Source: an uncultured Mycoplasmatota bacterium (GTDB lineage: Bacteria; Bacillota_I; Bacilli_A; RF39; UBA660). Taken from it: 64,000 nucleotides of DNA. The stretch spans positions 1 through 64,000 of the forward strand of contig CAMZCT010000006.1 of NCBI GenBank assembly GCA_947305065.1, read 5' to 3'. The translations under genes and the position numbers were made by a program. The notes beneath the pieces were generated by a model. That model ran no database searches and was not told the DNA's origin. It was given only the letters and a program-made list of their open reading frames with translations. This document shows positions 17,743 to 28,309 of the stretch, piece after piece; position 1 is the stretch's first letter; the number at the start of each line of letters is the position of its first letter.

Positions 17743-18906
17743 TTATTTAGATGATAAAGTATATGATACCCCATCTAATTTATAAACTTTTTTAAGATCG
17801 ACAGTAATTTGTAAACAACATCTATAATGACAACCACCTGACCATTCAGAACAATTTGAGATTACTCCCATTTCCTCATAAACGTCACTTTTTAATAATT
17901 CAGATAATTCTTTTCCTTTTGTGCTTTGATTATATGTTTTACCAATAGTTATTAAATCATTACATACATCATAATCGTAATATGCATATTTGAGCATATC
18001 CAATCCTGGACATATTAGCCCAACACGACCAGTAACAACCCCTTTTTCTGACCATAGATATTCATACTCTGACGTAGTTGAAGTAATAGCTCTTACAGCA
18101 TTTATAACTTCGCTAAACAACTTAGTTGCTGAATCTTCTTCAGCTGACACACTTACTAGCGATGCTACTTTTCCTTTAAACACTTCATAATCTCCCTCTA
18201 GCATATGTTTAATTGGTGTTGTTAAAGTTAAGACATTTCTAAACTTGTTATCTCCTGCTTTAAGATATTCAATTCCATAACTAATACCTTTAGTTTCTAA
18301 CATACTCTGTACCAAGCTTTTTACACATCCATTACCAAGTGTATGATATTGTAAACGCTCCTTCTCTAAACTATCTGATGGTGGACCATCAAATTCAAGA
18401 TTAGCAGTAAAAACATGTGTAATATCATGAGTTGTCATTTGATATTGGTTAATATATCTCTCGAGTTCTGGAAGTGATCTATAAATATACTCCTTACCAG
18501 TCTCTTGTGCTTCTATTCTATCACGCTCATTATCCTGTAATCTATCATTCCTTTTCGACATAGATTGCATAATTTCTCTAGCAAAGAAATTGTAAGATCT
18601 TCCTGATCCGGGTAGTATAGCTCTTTGTAATATTTCTTTTGGCAAATCAAACCAATTACCTAACCTTGAAACTAACACTGGAACCTTATTATAATACCCA
18701 ACTTCCTCGTTTTCTAATTGTGCTATTTCGTGAAATAGAGTAGTTATGAACCCACTTATTTCTGTTGCAAGCGTTTCACTAAACTCAGGTTTATTAGATG
18801 CTTGTAGTGCGCTTTTTTCTTTAATCAATTTTTTTAGTTCTTCATGTGCTTCGTAAATACTTATTACAGTAGCACCCGTACTATTTTTATTTATTACTTT
18901 TTCCAT
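17743..18906 (-). CDS. Hypothetical protein (387 aa)
   Basis: Long intact ORF with RBS (GAGGGGAGTTT) upstream of ATG and a terminator downstream; no family recognised. Confidence 0.7.
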   Translation of the reverse strand: MEKVINKNSTGATVISIYEAHEELKKLIKEKSALQASNKPEFSETLATEISGFITTLFHEIAQLENEEVGYYNKVPVLVSRLGNWFDLPKEILQRAILPGSGRSYNFFAREIMQSMSKRNDRLQDNERDRIEAQETGKEYIYRSLPELERYINQYQMTTHDITHVFTANLEFDGPPSDSLEKERLQYHTLGNGCVKSLVQSMLETKGISYGIEYLKAGDNKFRNVLTLTTPIKHMLEGDYEVFKGKVASLVSVSAEEDSATKLFSEVINAVRAITSTTSEYEYLWSEKGVVTGRVGLICPGLDMLKYAYYDYDVCNDLITIGKTYNQSTKGKELSELLKSDVYEEMGVISNCSEWSGGCHYRCCLQITVDLKKVYKLDGVSYTLSSK

Positions 18907-18989
18907 AATAAACTCCCCTCATTTGAATAATACTATTTTATTATTTAATAGTTCTATTTGTCAAATATAACTATAATTATTTTATTACA

Positions 18990-19020
18990 ATAAAAAAATC
19001 GGGTTCATACCCGACCTTTA
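18990..19020. terminator. Intrinsic terminator after spoVG
   Basis: AAAAAATCGGGTTCATACCCGACCTTT. Confidence 0.7.
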
Positions 19021-19023
19021 ATC

Positions 19024-19314
19024 TTATAATTCTATTTTTACTAGTTCTTCACCAGTTTTTTTCATCTCTTCATAAGCACCAAAGATTGCATCTTCAAACA
19101 TCTTACGTGTTTCTTGATTTACAGGATGAGCTATATCATCATATACGCCCTCACTAATTTTTCTACTAGGCATTGCGATAAACATCTTATCGTCACCTTG
19201 AATTAGTCTGATTCCTGTAATAACAAAAGCTTCATCCAACGTAACAGTTGCAATAGCTTTCATACGAGAATCTTCTTTTTCTTTATTACGAAGTACAACT
19301 TTTGTAATTTTCAT
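19024..19314 (-). CDS. spoVG: Regulatory/RNA-binding protein SpoVG
   Basis: MKITKVVLRNKEKEDSRMKAIATVTLDEAFVITGIRLIQGDDKMFIAMPSRKISEGVYDDIAHPVN; this start is better supported than the longer ORF start at 19410. Confidence 0.95.
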   Translation of the reverse strand: MKITKVVLRNKEKEDSRMKAIATVTLDEAFVITGIRLIQGDDKMFIAMPSRKISEGVYDDIAHPVNQETRKMFEDAIFGAYEEMKKTGEELVKIEL

Positions 19315-19384
19315 AATAACACTCCCTTCAAGTTTATCAACTAATATAATTTTAGAACAAAAAATCAATAAAAGCAATAAATTT

Positions 19385-20182
19385 TTATGATATTGTATTA
19401 GCAATATCAATAAAAGCTTCTATAGGAACTTGCTCAGCTCTATCAGTTACTGATAAATCGTACTTTAACAGTATTTTTTTTAATACATTTGTATCATAAT
19501 TATGTAGGTTATTTTTTATGTTTTTTCTTTTCATAAAGAAGGCATCTTTAACTAGTTTATTAAATACATCTTTATTCTTTATTTCCTCCTGTTTATTATT
19601 TCTAATAAGCTTTATTACCGCACTATCAACATTAGGAACAGGATCAAAATCTTTTCTATTAACTATAAACAACATTTCTATATCAAAATAAGAATTTAAA
19701 TAAACCGTAATTGATCCATAATCTCTTGTCCCCGGATTAGCACTAAACCTATAAGCTACTTCTTTTTGAACCATTAAAGCCATTTCTTTTACTTCAATAT
19801 TATCCTTTATTATCTTTTCTACTATAGGTGTAGTTATATAATATGGTAAATTAGCAATTATATACAAATTGTTATACTTTATATCCTTTATATCTTCTTT
19901 AATATTTGAATCTAAAAAATTCTTATATATAATTCTTGTCTTATCATCTTCAAAACTATCTAAATATTTTTTTAAATCCGTATCAATTTCATAACATAAT
20001 AAATTACAATTATACAATTTCAAGTATTTAGTTAAATCTCCCTGTCCAGGACCTATTTCAATTACCAAATCATCTTCTTTAACATCAATACTATCGATAA
20101 TACTAATTAACACTTTTTTATTCTTTAGAAAATTTTGCCCAAATTTCTTCTTATGTTTATAATCACCCATATTACCAACCAC
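19385..20182 (-). CDS. rsmA: 16S rRNA (adenine1518/1519-N6) dimethyltransferase RsmA/KsgA
   Basis: KKFGQNFLKNKKVL, VIEIGPGQGDLTKYL, ANLPYYITTPIV. Confidence 0.96.
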   Translation of the reverse strand: MVGNMGDYKHKKKFGQNFLKNKKVLISIIDSIDVKEDDLVIEIGPGQGDLTKYLKLYNCNLLCYEIDTDLKKYLDSFEDDKTRIIYKNFLDSNIKEDIKDIKYNNLYIIANLPYYITTPIVEKIIKDNIEVKEMALMVQKEVAYRFSANPGTRDYGSITVYLNSYFDIEMLFIVNRKDFDPVPNVDSAVIKLIRNNKQEEIKNKDVFNKLVKDAFFMKRKNIKNNLHNYDTNVLKKILLKYDLSVTDRAEQVPIEAFIDIANTIS

Positions 20183-20780
20183 TTCTTAATACACTATATG
20201 ACACACTTTTTCTTCCTATATTCCTATAAGCTTCCGCTTCCGTAGCTACCAATAAGTCTAAATTATTTCCTCTTACTCCACGATCAAGTACTATTGCCAC
20301 CATCGGTTCTGCAGTTAATGAACTGTTAATAGCTATTATGGAACCACATGGTAGATTCCTTGATGAAGCTACAATTCTAACACTACCATATGTAGCATCA
20401 GGGAATGTAACCACTCCATTTTTATAAACATTATAATTAGTACACGCCAGATGTCCACCACAAAGAGGGCAATCAGCAGCATATCCTGTTAATGAACCAT
20501 GTATTAAACCATCATTTGGAACACTAACTTTACTATTAGTTTCATAAGACTTAGTAGTTACTTCCTCTTTCTTCTTTATCACAACATTCTTTTCAACTGG
20601 TTTAGGCTTCTTTTCTTCGCTCTTAACAGCTAAAGCTACAAAACCAACTTCTTTATTAAATGAATCAAAATCAAAAGCTTTAGATTTAAACTCATTAGAA
20701 GTATTTAAAAAGAATATAAATATCAACATAAATAATCCTTCAAGACCCCTTTTTATACTTGGTCTCAATTTAAATTTCAT
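20172..20780 (-). CDS. 3D-domain cell-wall protein
   Basis: N-terminal TM and C-terminal 3D-like domain (SVRIVASSRNLPCGSIIAI...VAIVLDRGVRGNNLDLLVATEAEAYRNIGRKSVSYSVL). Confidence 0.75.
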   Translation of the reverse strand: MKFKLRPSIKRGLEGLFMLIFIFFLNTSNEFKSKAFDFDSFNKEVGFVALAVKSEEKKPKPVEKNVVIKKKEEVTTKSYETNSKVSVPNDGLIHGSLTGYAADCPLCGGHLACTNYNVYKNGVVTFPDATYGSVRIVASSRNLPCGSIIAINSSLTAEPMVAIVLDRGVRGNNLDLLVATEAEAYRNIGRKSVSYSVLRSGW

Positions 20781-20826
20781 CCCAAAACACCTCTGAAATA
20801 TGACATATATGATAGCATTTTAAGTA

Positions 20827-21585
20827 CTAAATGTCAAAACACCCCTTAATATTATCCTCTGTTATTCTTGCTATTTCTTCTCTTTTTATCCCTAATTCCT
20901 TTTCTAAAAAGATGGCGATATCTATTATATGTGAAGGATCATTTTTCATACCTCGAAAAGGTACAGGAGTTAAATAAGGACTATCAGTTTCTAATATAAT
21001 ATTATCAATTCCTATCTTTTTAAGAACATCAATAAAACTACAATTTTTAAATGTAACTACCCCATTAACACCTAATAAAAATCCCATTTTAATGTAGATA
21101 TTAGCTGTTTCATAACTACCAGTAAAACTATGAATTACGCCCTTTACTTTATACTTTTTTATACATTCAATAGTATCAAGAGTAGCATCTCTACTATGAA
21201 CAATAACAGGCATATTATACTTTTCTGCTAACTGTAATTGCTTTTCAAACAATTTCTTTTGCTTATCTTTATTCTCTTTACTATAATGATAATCTAAACC
21301 TATCTCACCTATGGCCACAATTTTTTTGTTTTTTATATTTTTTTCAATAAAAGTTAAATCTTCTTCATCATATTCTTCCACTACTTCAGGATGAATACCA
21401 ATAGCACCATACATCCATTCATATTCATTAATCTTTTTTAACACTTCTTTATTAGACTTATCATCTGTTCCGTTATTTATAATTCTATATATCTTATTTT
21501 TTTTCATTTCATCATATATTTTCTCAATATCTTCATAATATTCTTCAAACAAATGACAATGAGTATCAGTAAACATCTTAATCAC
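20827..21585 (-). CDS. TatD family hydrolase
   Basis: MFTDTHCHLFEEYY, GIHPE, GEIGLDYHY, VIVHSRDA, ILETDSPYLTP. Confidence 0.95.
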   Translation of the reverse strand: MIKMFTDTHCHLFEEYYEDIEKIYDEMKKNKIYRIINNGTDDKSNKEVLKKINEYEWMYGAIGIHPEVVEEYDEEDLTFIEKNIKNKKIVAIGEIGLDYHYSKENKDKQKKLFEKQLQLAEKYNMPVIVHSRDATLDTIECIKKYKVKGVIHSFTGSYETANIYIKMGFLLGVNGVVTFKNCSFIDVLKKIGIDNIILETDSPYLTPVPFRGMKNDPSHIIDIAIFLEKELGIKREEIARITEDNIKGCFDI

Positions 21586-21616
21586 CGAGATAATTATACA
21601 AAAAAAAAAAGAAATA

Positions 21617-21877
21617 TTAAATATTTCCTTTTAATTTCACTTCCAATGCTTTTTTAGCTGATATTTTTGCTTTAATCTTTTCGTATACAGATTCAACAAT
21701 ACCATCCACATCTACTCTTTCTTCTTCACTTAGGTTAACTAATTTATCAGGTTCTTCTTTAGATTGCTTTAATCCAAAAAGAAAATCTATTTCTGAAAAT
21801 ATTTCTTTATTATTTTTTCCCTTTTTCCTCTCCCCCACAATGTCATTTATTTTACAAAAAGAAAAGAAAAAATACAA
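21617..21877 (-). CDS. Hypothetical protein
   Basis: 86-aa ORF directly downstream of dut; no family recognised. Confidence 0.4.
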   Translation of the reverse strand: MYFFFSFCKINDIVGERKKGKNNKEIFSEIDFLFGLKQSKEEPDKLVNLSEEERVDVDGIVESVYEKIKAKISAKKALEVKLKGNI

Positions 21878-22375
21878 CTATTCTTCTTTTTTTCTTGGTT
21901 TACCAGTCCAGCCCGTTCTTTCTTTTTCTATTTTCTCCTCATTATCTACCGTATAATACTTCATAAACAATCCTTGTCCAAACGCTTCACCTTTTTTCAT
22001 TACAAAATCTTTATCTCCTTCATTCTGAAAAGCAAACCACATATGTCCTTCATTATCAGGATTATTATAAAAATCACTATCTATTACTCCTACTTGATTA
22101 CATAAACGAACATTCCATTTAAAACCCATACTACTTCTAACAAATAACATTAACACCTCATCTTCTGGATATATGGATTTTATACCTGTAGGAATCTTTT
22201 TAATCTCACCAGGTTTAATAGTAAAATCTTCAATAGCAAAAAAATCATAACCTGCACTATATTTTGTTTTTCTAGCTGGTAATCTATATTCTTCATATAA
22301 TTCTTTATCTTCTTTAATATCTTTCTTAAATTGCTCATAAGATATCTTTTCAAATTTTCTCATAACTACCTCCAC
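21878..22375 (-). CDS. dut: dUTP diphosphatase
   Basis: LPARKTKYSAGYDFFAIEDFTIKPGEIKKIPTGIK, RSSMGFKWNV, GVIDSDFYNN. Confidence 0.9.
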   Translation of the reverse strand: MEVVMRKFEKISYEQFKKDIKEDKELYEEYRLPARKTKYSAGYDFFAIEDFTIKPGEIKKIPTGIKSIYPEDEVLMLFVRSSMGFKWNVRLCNQVGVIDSDFYNNPDNEGHMWFAFQNEGDKDFVMKKGEAFGQGLFMKYYTVDNEEKIEKERTGWTGKPRKKEE

Positions 22376-22419
22376 ACCTACAATAAGTATATCATAAAAA
22401 AAAGAATAGTAATTATTTA

Positions 22420-23016
22420 CTATTCTACTTCTTTTAATGAATAAGCTATATCTCTAAACTCAGTACTTAATGTAGCTTTATTACTATTATCAGTCCACAT
22501 TAATACTTGAGTATAGTATTTATTAGTTTCTAAGAAATATAATTGAAGATATACCTTTTCTCCTTGAATTTCCAAGTCTTTTTCTATAAATCTAGTATTT
22601 AGTCCGTTTTCATCTGATCTTCTTAATTGACTATCGTCTAATTCATAAGAATTTTTAGCAGTACCATATACTATATCAAACCAAGCATTATAGCTTTTAA
22701 ATTGGTTTTTATCTTCACTTATTATTAATAAATATTTATCTTCCTTATTATTAAGACCTACTAATTCTAAGCAAGAATCTTTATTAAGTTTATCTTTTCC
22801 TGGATACTGAGCCCAAGTATCAGGAGTTTCAATCTTAACATAATTGTTTTCACAAGTAAAAGATAACTTCTTAACTTCCTTTTCTTTATTCTCTTTTTCA
22901 TTAGTTTTTACACCGCTATTACTTTTGTCATCACTGGTTGTATTTCCACAAGCAGTACAAAGAAATAACAATAATAATACAACTACCAACAAACCTTTAT
23001 TCTTCTTCATTTTCAT
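22420..23016 (-). CDS. Putative lipoprotein
   Basis: Signal peptide with lipobox (LLLLFLCTACGN); remainder unrecognised. Confidence 0.75.
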   Translation of the reverse strand: MKMKKNKGLLVVVLLLLFLCTACGNTTSDDKSNSGVKTNEKENKEKEVKKLSFTCENNYVKIETPDTWAQYPGKDKLNKDSCLELVGLNNKEDKYLLIISEDKNQFKSYNAWFDIVYGTAKNSYELDDSQLRRSDENGLNTRFIEKDLEIQGEKVYLQLYFLETNKYYTQVLMWTDNSNKATLSTEFRDIAYSLKEVE

Positions 23017-26000
23017 CTTCCTTTCCTTCTATTTCATTTTTTACTTCTTCCAACAGAGGAACTAAGTAATATAAGAAATGTTCTTTTTGATTGAGTAACG
23101 TTAGAGCAATAATCACCCTCTCATTTATATATTTTAACCTAAATCTCGGATTAATTCCATAGGATTTTATGAAAAATTCCTCTCCATTTAACTTTTTTGA
23201 CACATTAGATGGCAATTCTATCTCTATTTCCCTCTCAGACTGTCTAACAGTATCTATTCCTAACTCTTGCGCCTGCTTTTCAAACCATTCTTCATACATA
23301 TAGATTTCTATCTCTTTACTAATCTTACCAAATCTATCTTCTAATTCCTTTTTTACTTCTTTTAACTTTTCATAACCATCAATTTCATTAATCTTCTGGT
23401 GTATCTCTATCTTAATATCTTCATCTGAAACATAATTATCACTAATATGAGTTTCTACCTCTATTAAAGACTTATTAGGTTGCTCTTCATCTTCAGGTAT
23501 TTCTTCACCTTTCATTCTACGCATTTCTTCTTCTATCATTTGCATATACATCTCTATACCTACAGTATCAACAAATCCAGCTTGCTCAGAACCAAGTAAA
23601 TCCCCAGCACCTCTTATGCTTAAATCACGCATAGCTATTCTATAGCCACTACCTAACTCAGTAAATTCTTTAATAGCTTGTAACCTCTTAACAGCTACTT
23701 CATTTAACATTTTAGTTTTATCATACATCAAATAAGCATAAGCAATTCTGTTACTACGACCAACTCTTCCTCTTATTTGATACAACTGTGATAATCCGAA
23801 ATTATCAGCATCATAAATAATTAATGTATTAACATTACTAATATCTATACCTGTTTCTATTATAGTAGTACAAAGTAAAATATCGTATTCTTGATTAACA
23901 AACGATTCCATTACTTTTTCTAATTCTTGTTTATTCATTTGTCCATGAGCATAAGTTATTTTAGCTTCCGGTACTAATTCATGTATTTGAGCCATTTTAG
24001 ACTCTATAGAAGCTACTTTATTATAAAGAATAAATATTTGTCCATTTCTAGATAATTCTTTATATATAGCGTCTTTAACTATTAAATCATTTTCCTGAAT
24101 TACATAGGTTTGAACAGGATATCTATTTGTTGGAGGAGTATCAATTATTGATAAATCCCTTAATCCAGACAAAGCCATTTTTAATGTTCTTGGTATAGGT
24201 GTAGCACTAAGAGTTAAAACATTAACATCATTTTTATACTGTTTAATCTTTTCTTTATGAGAAACACCAAATCTCTGTTCTTCATCAACAATTAATAAAC
24301 CTAACTTACTAAATTTTACATCATCTGATAATAATCTATGTGTTCCAAATACTAAATCTATAGTTCCTTTTTCCAATCCTTCTAATATTCTTTTAGTTTC
24401 TTTGCTAGAAGTAAATCTATTAAGTAGTGCTATTTCTATTGGATAATTCTTAAATCTTTCTAAAGCATTTTCATATTGTTGTTTAGATAATATTGTCGTA
24501 GGACATAAATAGAATACTTGTTTATTATTAACAATAGTCTTAAACATAGCTCTAAAAGCTACTTCTGTCTTTCCAAACCCAACATCTCCACATAACAACC
24601 TATCCATAGGAACAGCTGATTCTAAATCCTTATTAATATCTTCTATCGCTTTTAATTGATCTGCCGTTTCATCATAAATAAATTCCGAACCAAAAACAGC
24701 TTCTTCTGCATAATCTCTAAAAGGAGTACCTTGGACATTACTACGAGCAGCATATAATTTAATTAACTCTTCACTAATGTCTTTTATCCTATTTCTAAGT
24801 TCTCTCTTTTTCCTAATCCAACTAGTACTATTTAACCTATCCAACTTAGGTATAGCTCCCTCTTTACCTGCATACTTTAAAATAGTATTTATTTTTTCAA
24901 CTGGTATATAAACCTTATCATTTCCAGCATAATTAATTTGTAAATAATCCTTCTTTAATCCATTTTTAGATAAAGTTATAACCCCATTATAAATACCTAT
25001 ACCATGCTGACTATGTACTACATAATCTCCCACATTTAATTGTCCAAAATCCTTAATCTTTTTTCCAACTTTATAGGAATTTTTATAATTAATAACAGCA
25101 TTACGAGTCTTTTCGATATCATTTGCCCCTATTACTACATACTTATCAAAAATAAATCCCCTATTAATCTGTTGAAAAACTATATTAATTTCCTTATCTA
25201 TCAAATTATTCTTTTTAACAACATGATAACTAGGTAAAAATGGTATCAAACTCTTTAACTGTCTCTCATTATTTAAACATATAATAATAGTTTTACCAGC
25301 AATAATATTTTTTCCACAGTATTTTCCTAATAACTCAAAATCACTATTAAAATTATCTATTTCTTGTGATTTGAATCTTAAAGATTTTCCATTACTATCA
25401 TCATTTAAAGTATTTAAATAAATAACATAGTTATAATCTATTTCTTCCCACTCATACATATATTTTTTATTTAAACTATTAGCAATATTATATTCATTAA
25501 TATCACTTAATAATTTTTCATAAGAAATATCTATTTGATCTTTATTCATAATAAATAACAATGGATCATTCATGTAATCACACAAACTACTATTGTTATC
25601 CCCAATTACTTCTATATATGGTTTTAATTCTATTTCATCTATTTCCTTAATAGATAACTGTGTATTTTCATCAAAATATCTAATAGAATCTATTTCATCT
25701 CCAAAAAATTCAATTCTAATAGGATGTTCTTCTTCAATTATAAATATATCAATAATATATCCTCTTACCGCATATTCTCCAGTAGTAGTTACCAAACTTT
25801 CTCTATTGTATCCATATTTATCTAAAATACTTAGTATTTCATCCCTATTAATCTGCTTATTCTTACTGATTTTATACCTCAAATCAGTATTATTATTTTT
25901 ATCTGGTAAATATCTTAAAAATCCCATTAAATTAGTAACAACAATATATTTATTTCCCTCATTAATAGCATTTAAAGTTTCAAGTCTTTTATTTTTTAGA

Positions 26001-26245
26001 TCCGGAGAAATAGCTACTGCCACACTTGTTAAAAAATCATCCATAGGAAAGAGACATACTTCATTCATGTATGTCTTTATTTGTTCATAATAAGTATTAG
26101 CTTCATATAAAGTATTAGTTAATAACAGAATGTTCTTATTGCTCTGTCTAAACTTATTAATAACATAATATATATTTAACTCTTTCGTTAAACCAGTAAC
26201 TGTTAAACCATTTTCATATTTAAAAAAATCATTGAAAAAGTCCAT
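22997..26245 (-). CDS. mfd: Transcription-repair coupling factor
   Basis: GDYVVHSQHGIGIY, GDVGFGKTEVAFRA, DEEQRFGVSHKE, LSATPIPRTL, QIRGRVGRS; 1082 aa. Confidence 0.98.
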   Translation of the reverse strand: MDFFNDFFKYENGLTVTGLTKELNIYYVINKFRQSNKNILLLTNTLYEANTYYEQIKTYMNEVCLFPMDDFLTSVAVAISPDLKNKRLETLNAINEGNKYIVVTNLMGFLRYLPDKNNNTDLRYKISKNKQINRDEILSILDKYGYNRESLVTTTGEYAVRGYIIDIFIIEEEHPIRIEFFGDEIDSIRYFDENTQLSIKEIDEIELKPYIEVIGDNNSSLCDYMNDPLLFIMNKDQIDISYEKLLSDINEYNIANSLNKKYMYEWEEIDYNYVIYLNTLNDDSNGKSLRFKSQEIDNFNSDFELLGKYCGKNIIAGKTIIICLNNERQLKSLIPFLPSYHVVKKNNLIDKEINIVFQQINRGFIFDKYVVIGANDIEKTRNAVINYKNSYKVGKKIKDFGQLNVGDYVVHSQHGIGIYNGVITLSKNGLKKDYLQINYAGNDKVYIPVEKINTILKYAGKEGAIPKLDRLNSTSWIRKKRELRNRIKDISEELIKLYAARSNVQGTPFRDYAEEAVFGSEFIYDETADQLKAIEDINKDLESAVPMDRLLCGDVGFGKTEVAFRAMFKTIVNNKQVFYLCPTTILSKQQYENALERFKNYPIEIALLNRFTSSKETKRILEGLEKGTIDLVFGTHRLLSDDVKFSKLGLLIVDEEQRFGVSHKEKIKQYKNDVNVLTLSATPIPRTLKMALSGLRDLSIIDTPPTNRYPVQTYVIQENDLIVKDAIYKELSRNGQIFILYNKVASIESKMAQIHELVPEAKITYAHGQMNKQELEKVMESFVNQEYDILLCTTIIETGIDISNVNTLIIYDADNFGLSQLYQIRGRVGRSNRIAYAYLMYDKTKMLNEVAVKRLQAIKEFTELGSGYRIAMRDLSIRGAGDLLGSEQAGFVDTVGIEMYMQMIEEEMRRMKGEEIPEDEEQPNKSLIEVETHISDNYVSDEDIKIEIHQKINEIDGYEKLKEVKKELEDRFGKISKEIEIYMYEEWFEKQAQELGIDTVRQSEREIEIELPSNVSKKLNGEEFFIKSYGINPRFRLKYINERVIIALTLLNQKEHFLYYLVPLLEEVKNEIEGKEDENEEE

Positions 26246-26254
26246 ACTATCCCC

Positions 26255-26809
26255 TTATTTCTTAGTATTATATATATTCATAGTCCTATCTATACCATCT
26301 TTAACAAAGCACTTTATTATTTTATTAAACGTTTCTTGCATATTCTTAAACTTATCTAAATCGCCTTTAGAAAAACTACCTAATACATAATCCTTAGTAT
26401 CAATTTCTTTATTATTAGATATTCCAACTTTTAATCTGGCAAAATCTTTTGAACCTAATCTATTAATAATAGATTTTATTCCATTATGTCCACCATCACT
26501 ACTATTAGTTTTAATCTTATAAGTACCAAATTCTAAGTCCAAATCATCCTGAATTACCAGAATATCACTTAGATCTATATCGTAATACTTAACAAATTGT
26601 ACTACAGCATCACCAGACAAATTCATATACGTTAATGGTTTGACAAATAAAACCTTTTCGCCATTAATATTATCTTCATAATACTCGGCATTAAACTTAC
26701 TTTTCCACTTTACGTCACCTAAAAAATTATCCAGCACAAGATATCCAACATTGTGTCTAGTATCACTATAATTTTTCCCGGGATTTCCTAACCCAACAAT
26801 TATTTTCAT
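26255..26809 (-). CDS. pth: Peptidyl-tRNA hydrolase
   Basis: IVGLGNPGKNYSDTRHNVGY, KPLTYMNLSGDAV, SDGGHNGIKSI. Confidence 0.98.
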   Translation of the reverse strand: MKIIVGLGNPGKNYSDTRHNVGYLVLDNFLGDVKWKSKFNAEYYEDNINGEKVLFVKPLTYMNLSGDAVVQFVKYYDIDLSDILVIQDDLDLEFGTYKIKTNSSDGGHNGIKSIINRLGSKDFARLKVGISNNKEIDTKDYVLGSFSKGDLDKFKNMQETFNKIIKCFVKDGIDRTMNIYNTKK

Positions 26810-27543
26810 TTTTTCACCTCGTTTAGTATACCTTTATAAGATTCTAAATTTGAAATATCTAATGGTGCACAAACTTTAAGACTACCAATATTAGCATTCT
26901 TAATAGCTTTAATTAGTACCATTATTGCTTCTTTATTAATATCAGAATAAACAAATTGTACTTTCTTAACACCAAATTTGTACCTATTAAGTAAAACAAA
27001 TAACTCTTCTAGACGATCACACCTATGTACAATATATAATGAACCTTTATTCTTTAATAAATATCTAGAAGATTTCATAATATCTTCCATGTCCATTTCT
27101 AATTCATGTCTTGCAATAGCTTTTACTCTATTTTCATTTGTCAAAGAATTATCATTATTTACTTTAAAATATGGTGGATTACAAGTAATTACATCAATAC
27201 TCTCTGCTGAAAAATGTTTATCCACATTCTTAATATTATCTTTGATAATCTTAATTTGCTTTTCTACATTATTCTCTTTAACACTTAATTCGGCTAAATT
27301 AGCAATTGATTCCTGTAATTCTATCCCATAAATAGTATTATCTGTTTTTGTAGACAGAATTAAAGGTACAGGTGCATTACCTGTACAAAAATCTACTATT
27401 TTATCTATTTTTCTATCAATATCAACAAACTCAGCTAATAAAATAGAATCTAATGAAAACTTAAAATTATCTTCATCTTGATAAATAGACAAACCATAAT
27501 AATCATATAAATCATTTTTTACTACTGTCATTATCCAACACAA
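26806..27543 (-). CDS. tRNA1(Val) adenine-N6 methyltransferase-like (TrmN6/YabB family)
   Basis: DSILLAEF, VDFCTGNAPVPLIL, ITCNPPYFK. Confidence 0.85.
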   Translation of the reverse strand: MCWIMTVVKNDLYDYYGLSIYQDEDNFKFSLDSILLAEFVDIDRKIDKIVDFCTGNAPVPLILSTKTDNTIYGIELQESIANLAELSVKENNVEKQIKIIKDNIKNVDKHFSAESIDVITCNPPYFKVNNDNSLTNENRVKAIARHELEMDMEDIMKSSRYLLKNKGSLYIVHRCDRLEELFVLLNRYKFGVKKVQFVYSDINKEAIMVLIKAIKNANIGSLKVCAPLDISNLESYKGILNEVKK

Positions 27544-28309
27544 TCTCTCTTAAAACACCATCTACATCAATCTTATACTTTCTTTTTAATATATCTACGG
27601 AAACTACTTTTCCATACCCATATTCCGAATTTATACTTTGACCAACAGAAGGCATCCCATACTGACACCTAGTATATTCTTCATCTTCATATGTTAAACA
27701 ACATAACAATCTACCACATAGACCATTAATTTTAGTAGGATTCAATGCTATATTTTGATTCTTAGCCATATTCATAGTAACAGAGTCTATATGACTTAAG
27801 AATGTAGAGCAACACAAAGTTCTTCCACACTGTCCTAAACCACAGACCATACGTGCTTTATCTCTAGCTCCTATTTGTCTCAATTCTATTCTGGTTTTAT
27901 ATATTCCAGCTAACTTTTTAGCTAATTCTCTAAAATCTACTCTTTCATCTGCTACGAAATTAAACAACATTTGTTTTTTATCCAAAGTATAAGAAACATC
28001 GATAATATTCATATCTATGCCAAGTTCCTTAACTATTTCCCTAGATTTTACTAAAGCTTTTTCAGATAATGAAAGATTTTTTAAATAAATATCATAATCT
28101 TCATCAGTAGCAATCCTATCAATAGTCTTTAAATCTTCTAAAGCTATTTTTACTTTATCTTCATCAATACGTCTAATTACTTTTCCTAATTGAATTCCTT
28201 TATCAGTATTAACTACTACATATTTATTCATTTCTATTTCTAAATCTAGACCATCAAAATAATATACTTTCCCTTCTTCTCTAAGTACTACTCCGTATAT
28301 ATTATGCAT
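27512..28309 (-). CDS. ricT: PSP1 family protein RicT/YaaT
   Basis: VADERVDFRELAKKLAGIYKTRIELRQIGARDKARMVCGLGQCGRTLCCSTFL, CGRLLCCLTYE. Confidence 0.93.
   Translation of the reverse strand: MHNIYGVVLREEGKVYYFDGLDLEIEMNKYVVVNTDKGIQLGKVIRRIDEDKVKIALEDLKTIDRIATDEDYDIYLKNLSLSEKALVKSREIVKELGIDMNIIDVSYTLDKKQMLFNFVADERVDFRELAKKLAGIYKTRIELRQIGARDKARMVCGLGQCGRTLCCSTFLSHIDSVTMNMAKNQNIALNPTKINGLCGRLLCCLTYEDEEYTRCQYGMPSVGQSINSEYGYGKVVSVDILKRKYKIDVDGVLREIVLDNDSSKK

Noticed and set aside
26766-26785. TTTTCCCGGGATTT in pth as another Noc site
   Set aside because: Encodes the conserved GNPGKN motif of Pth and has several mismatches to ATTTCCCGGGAAAT; explained by protein constraint.
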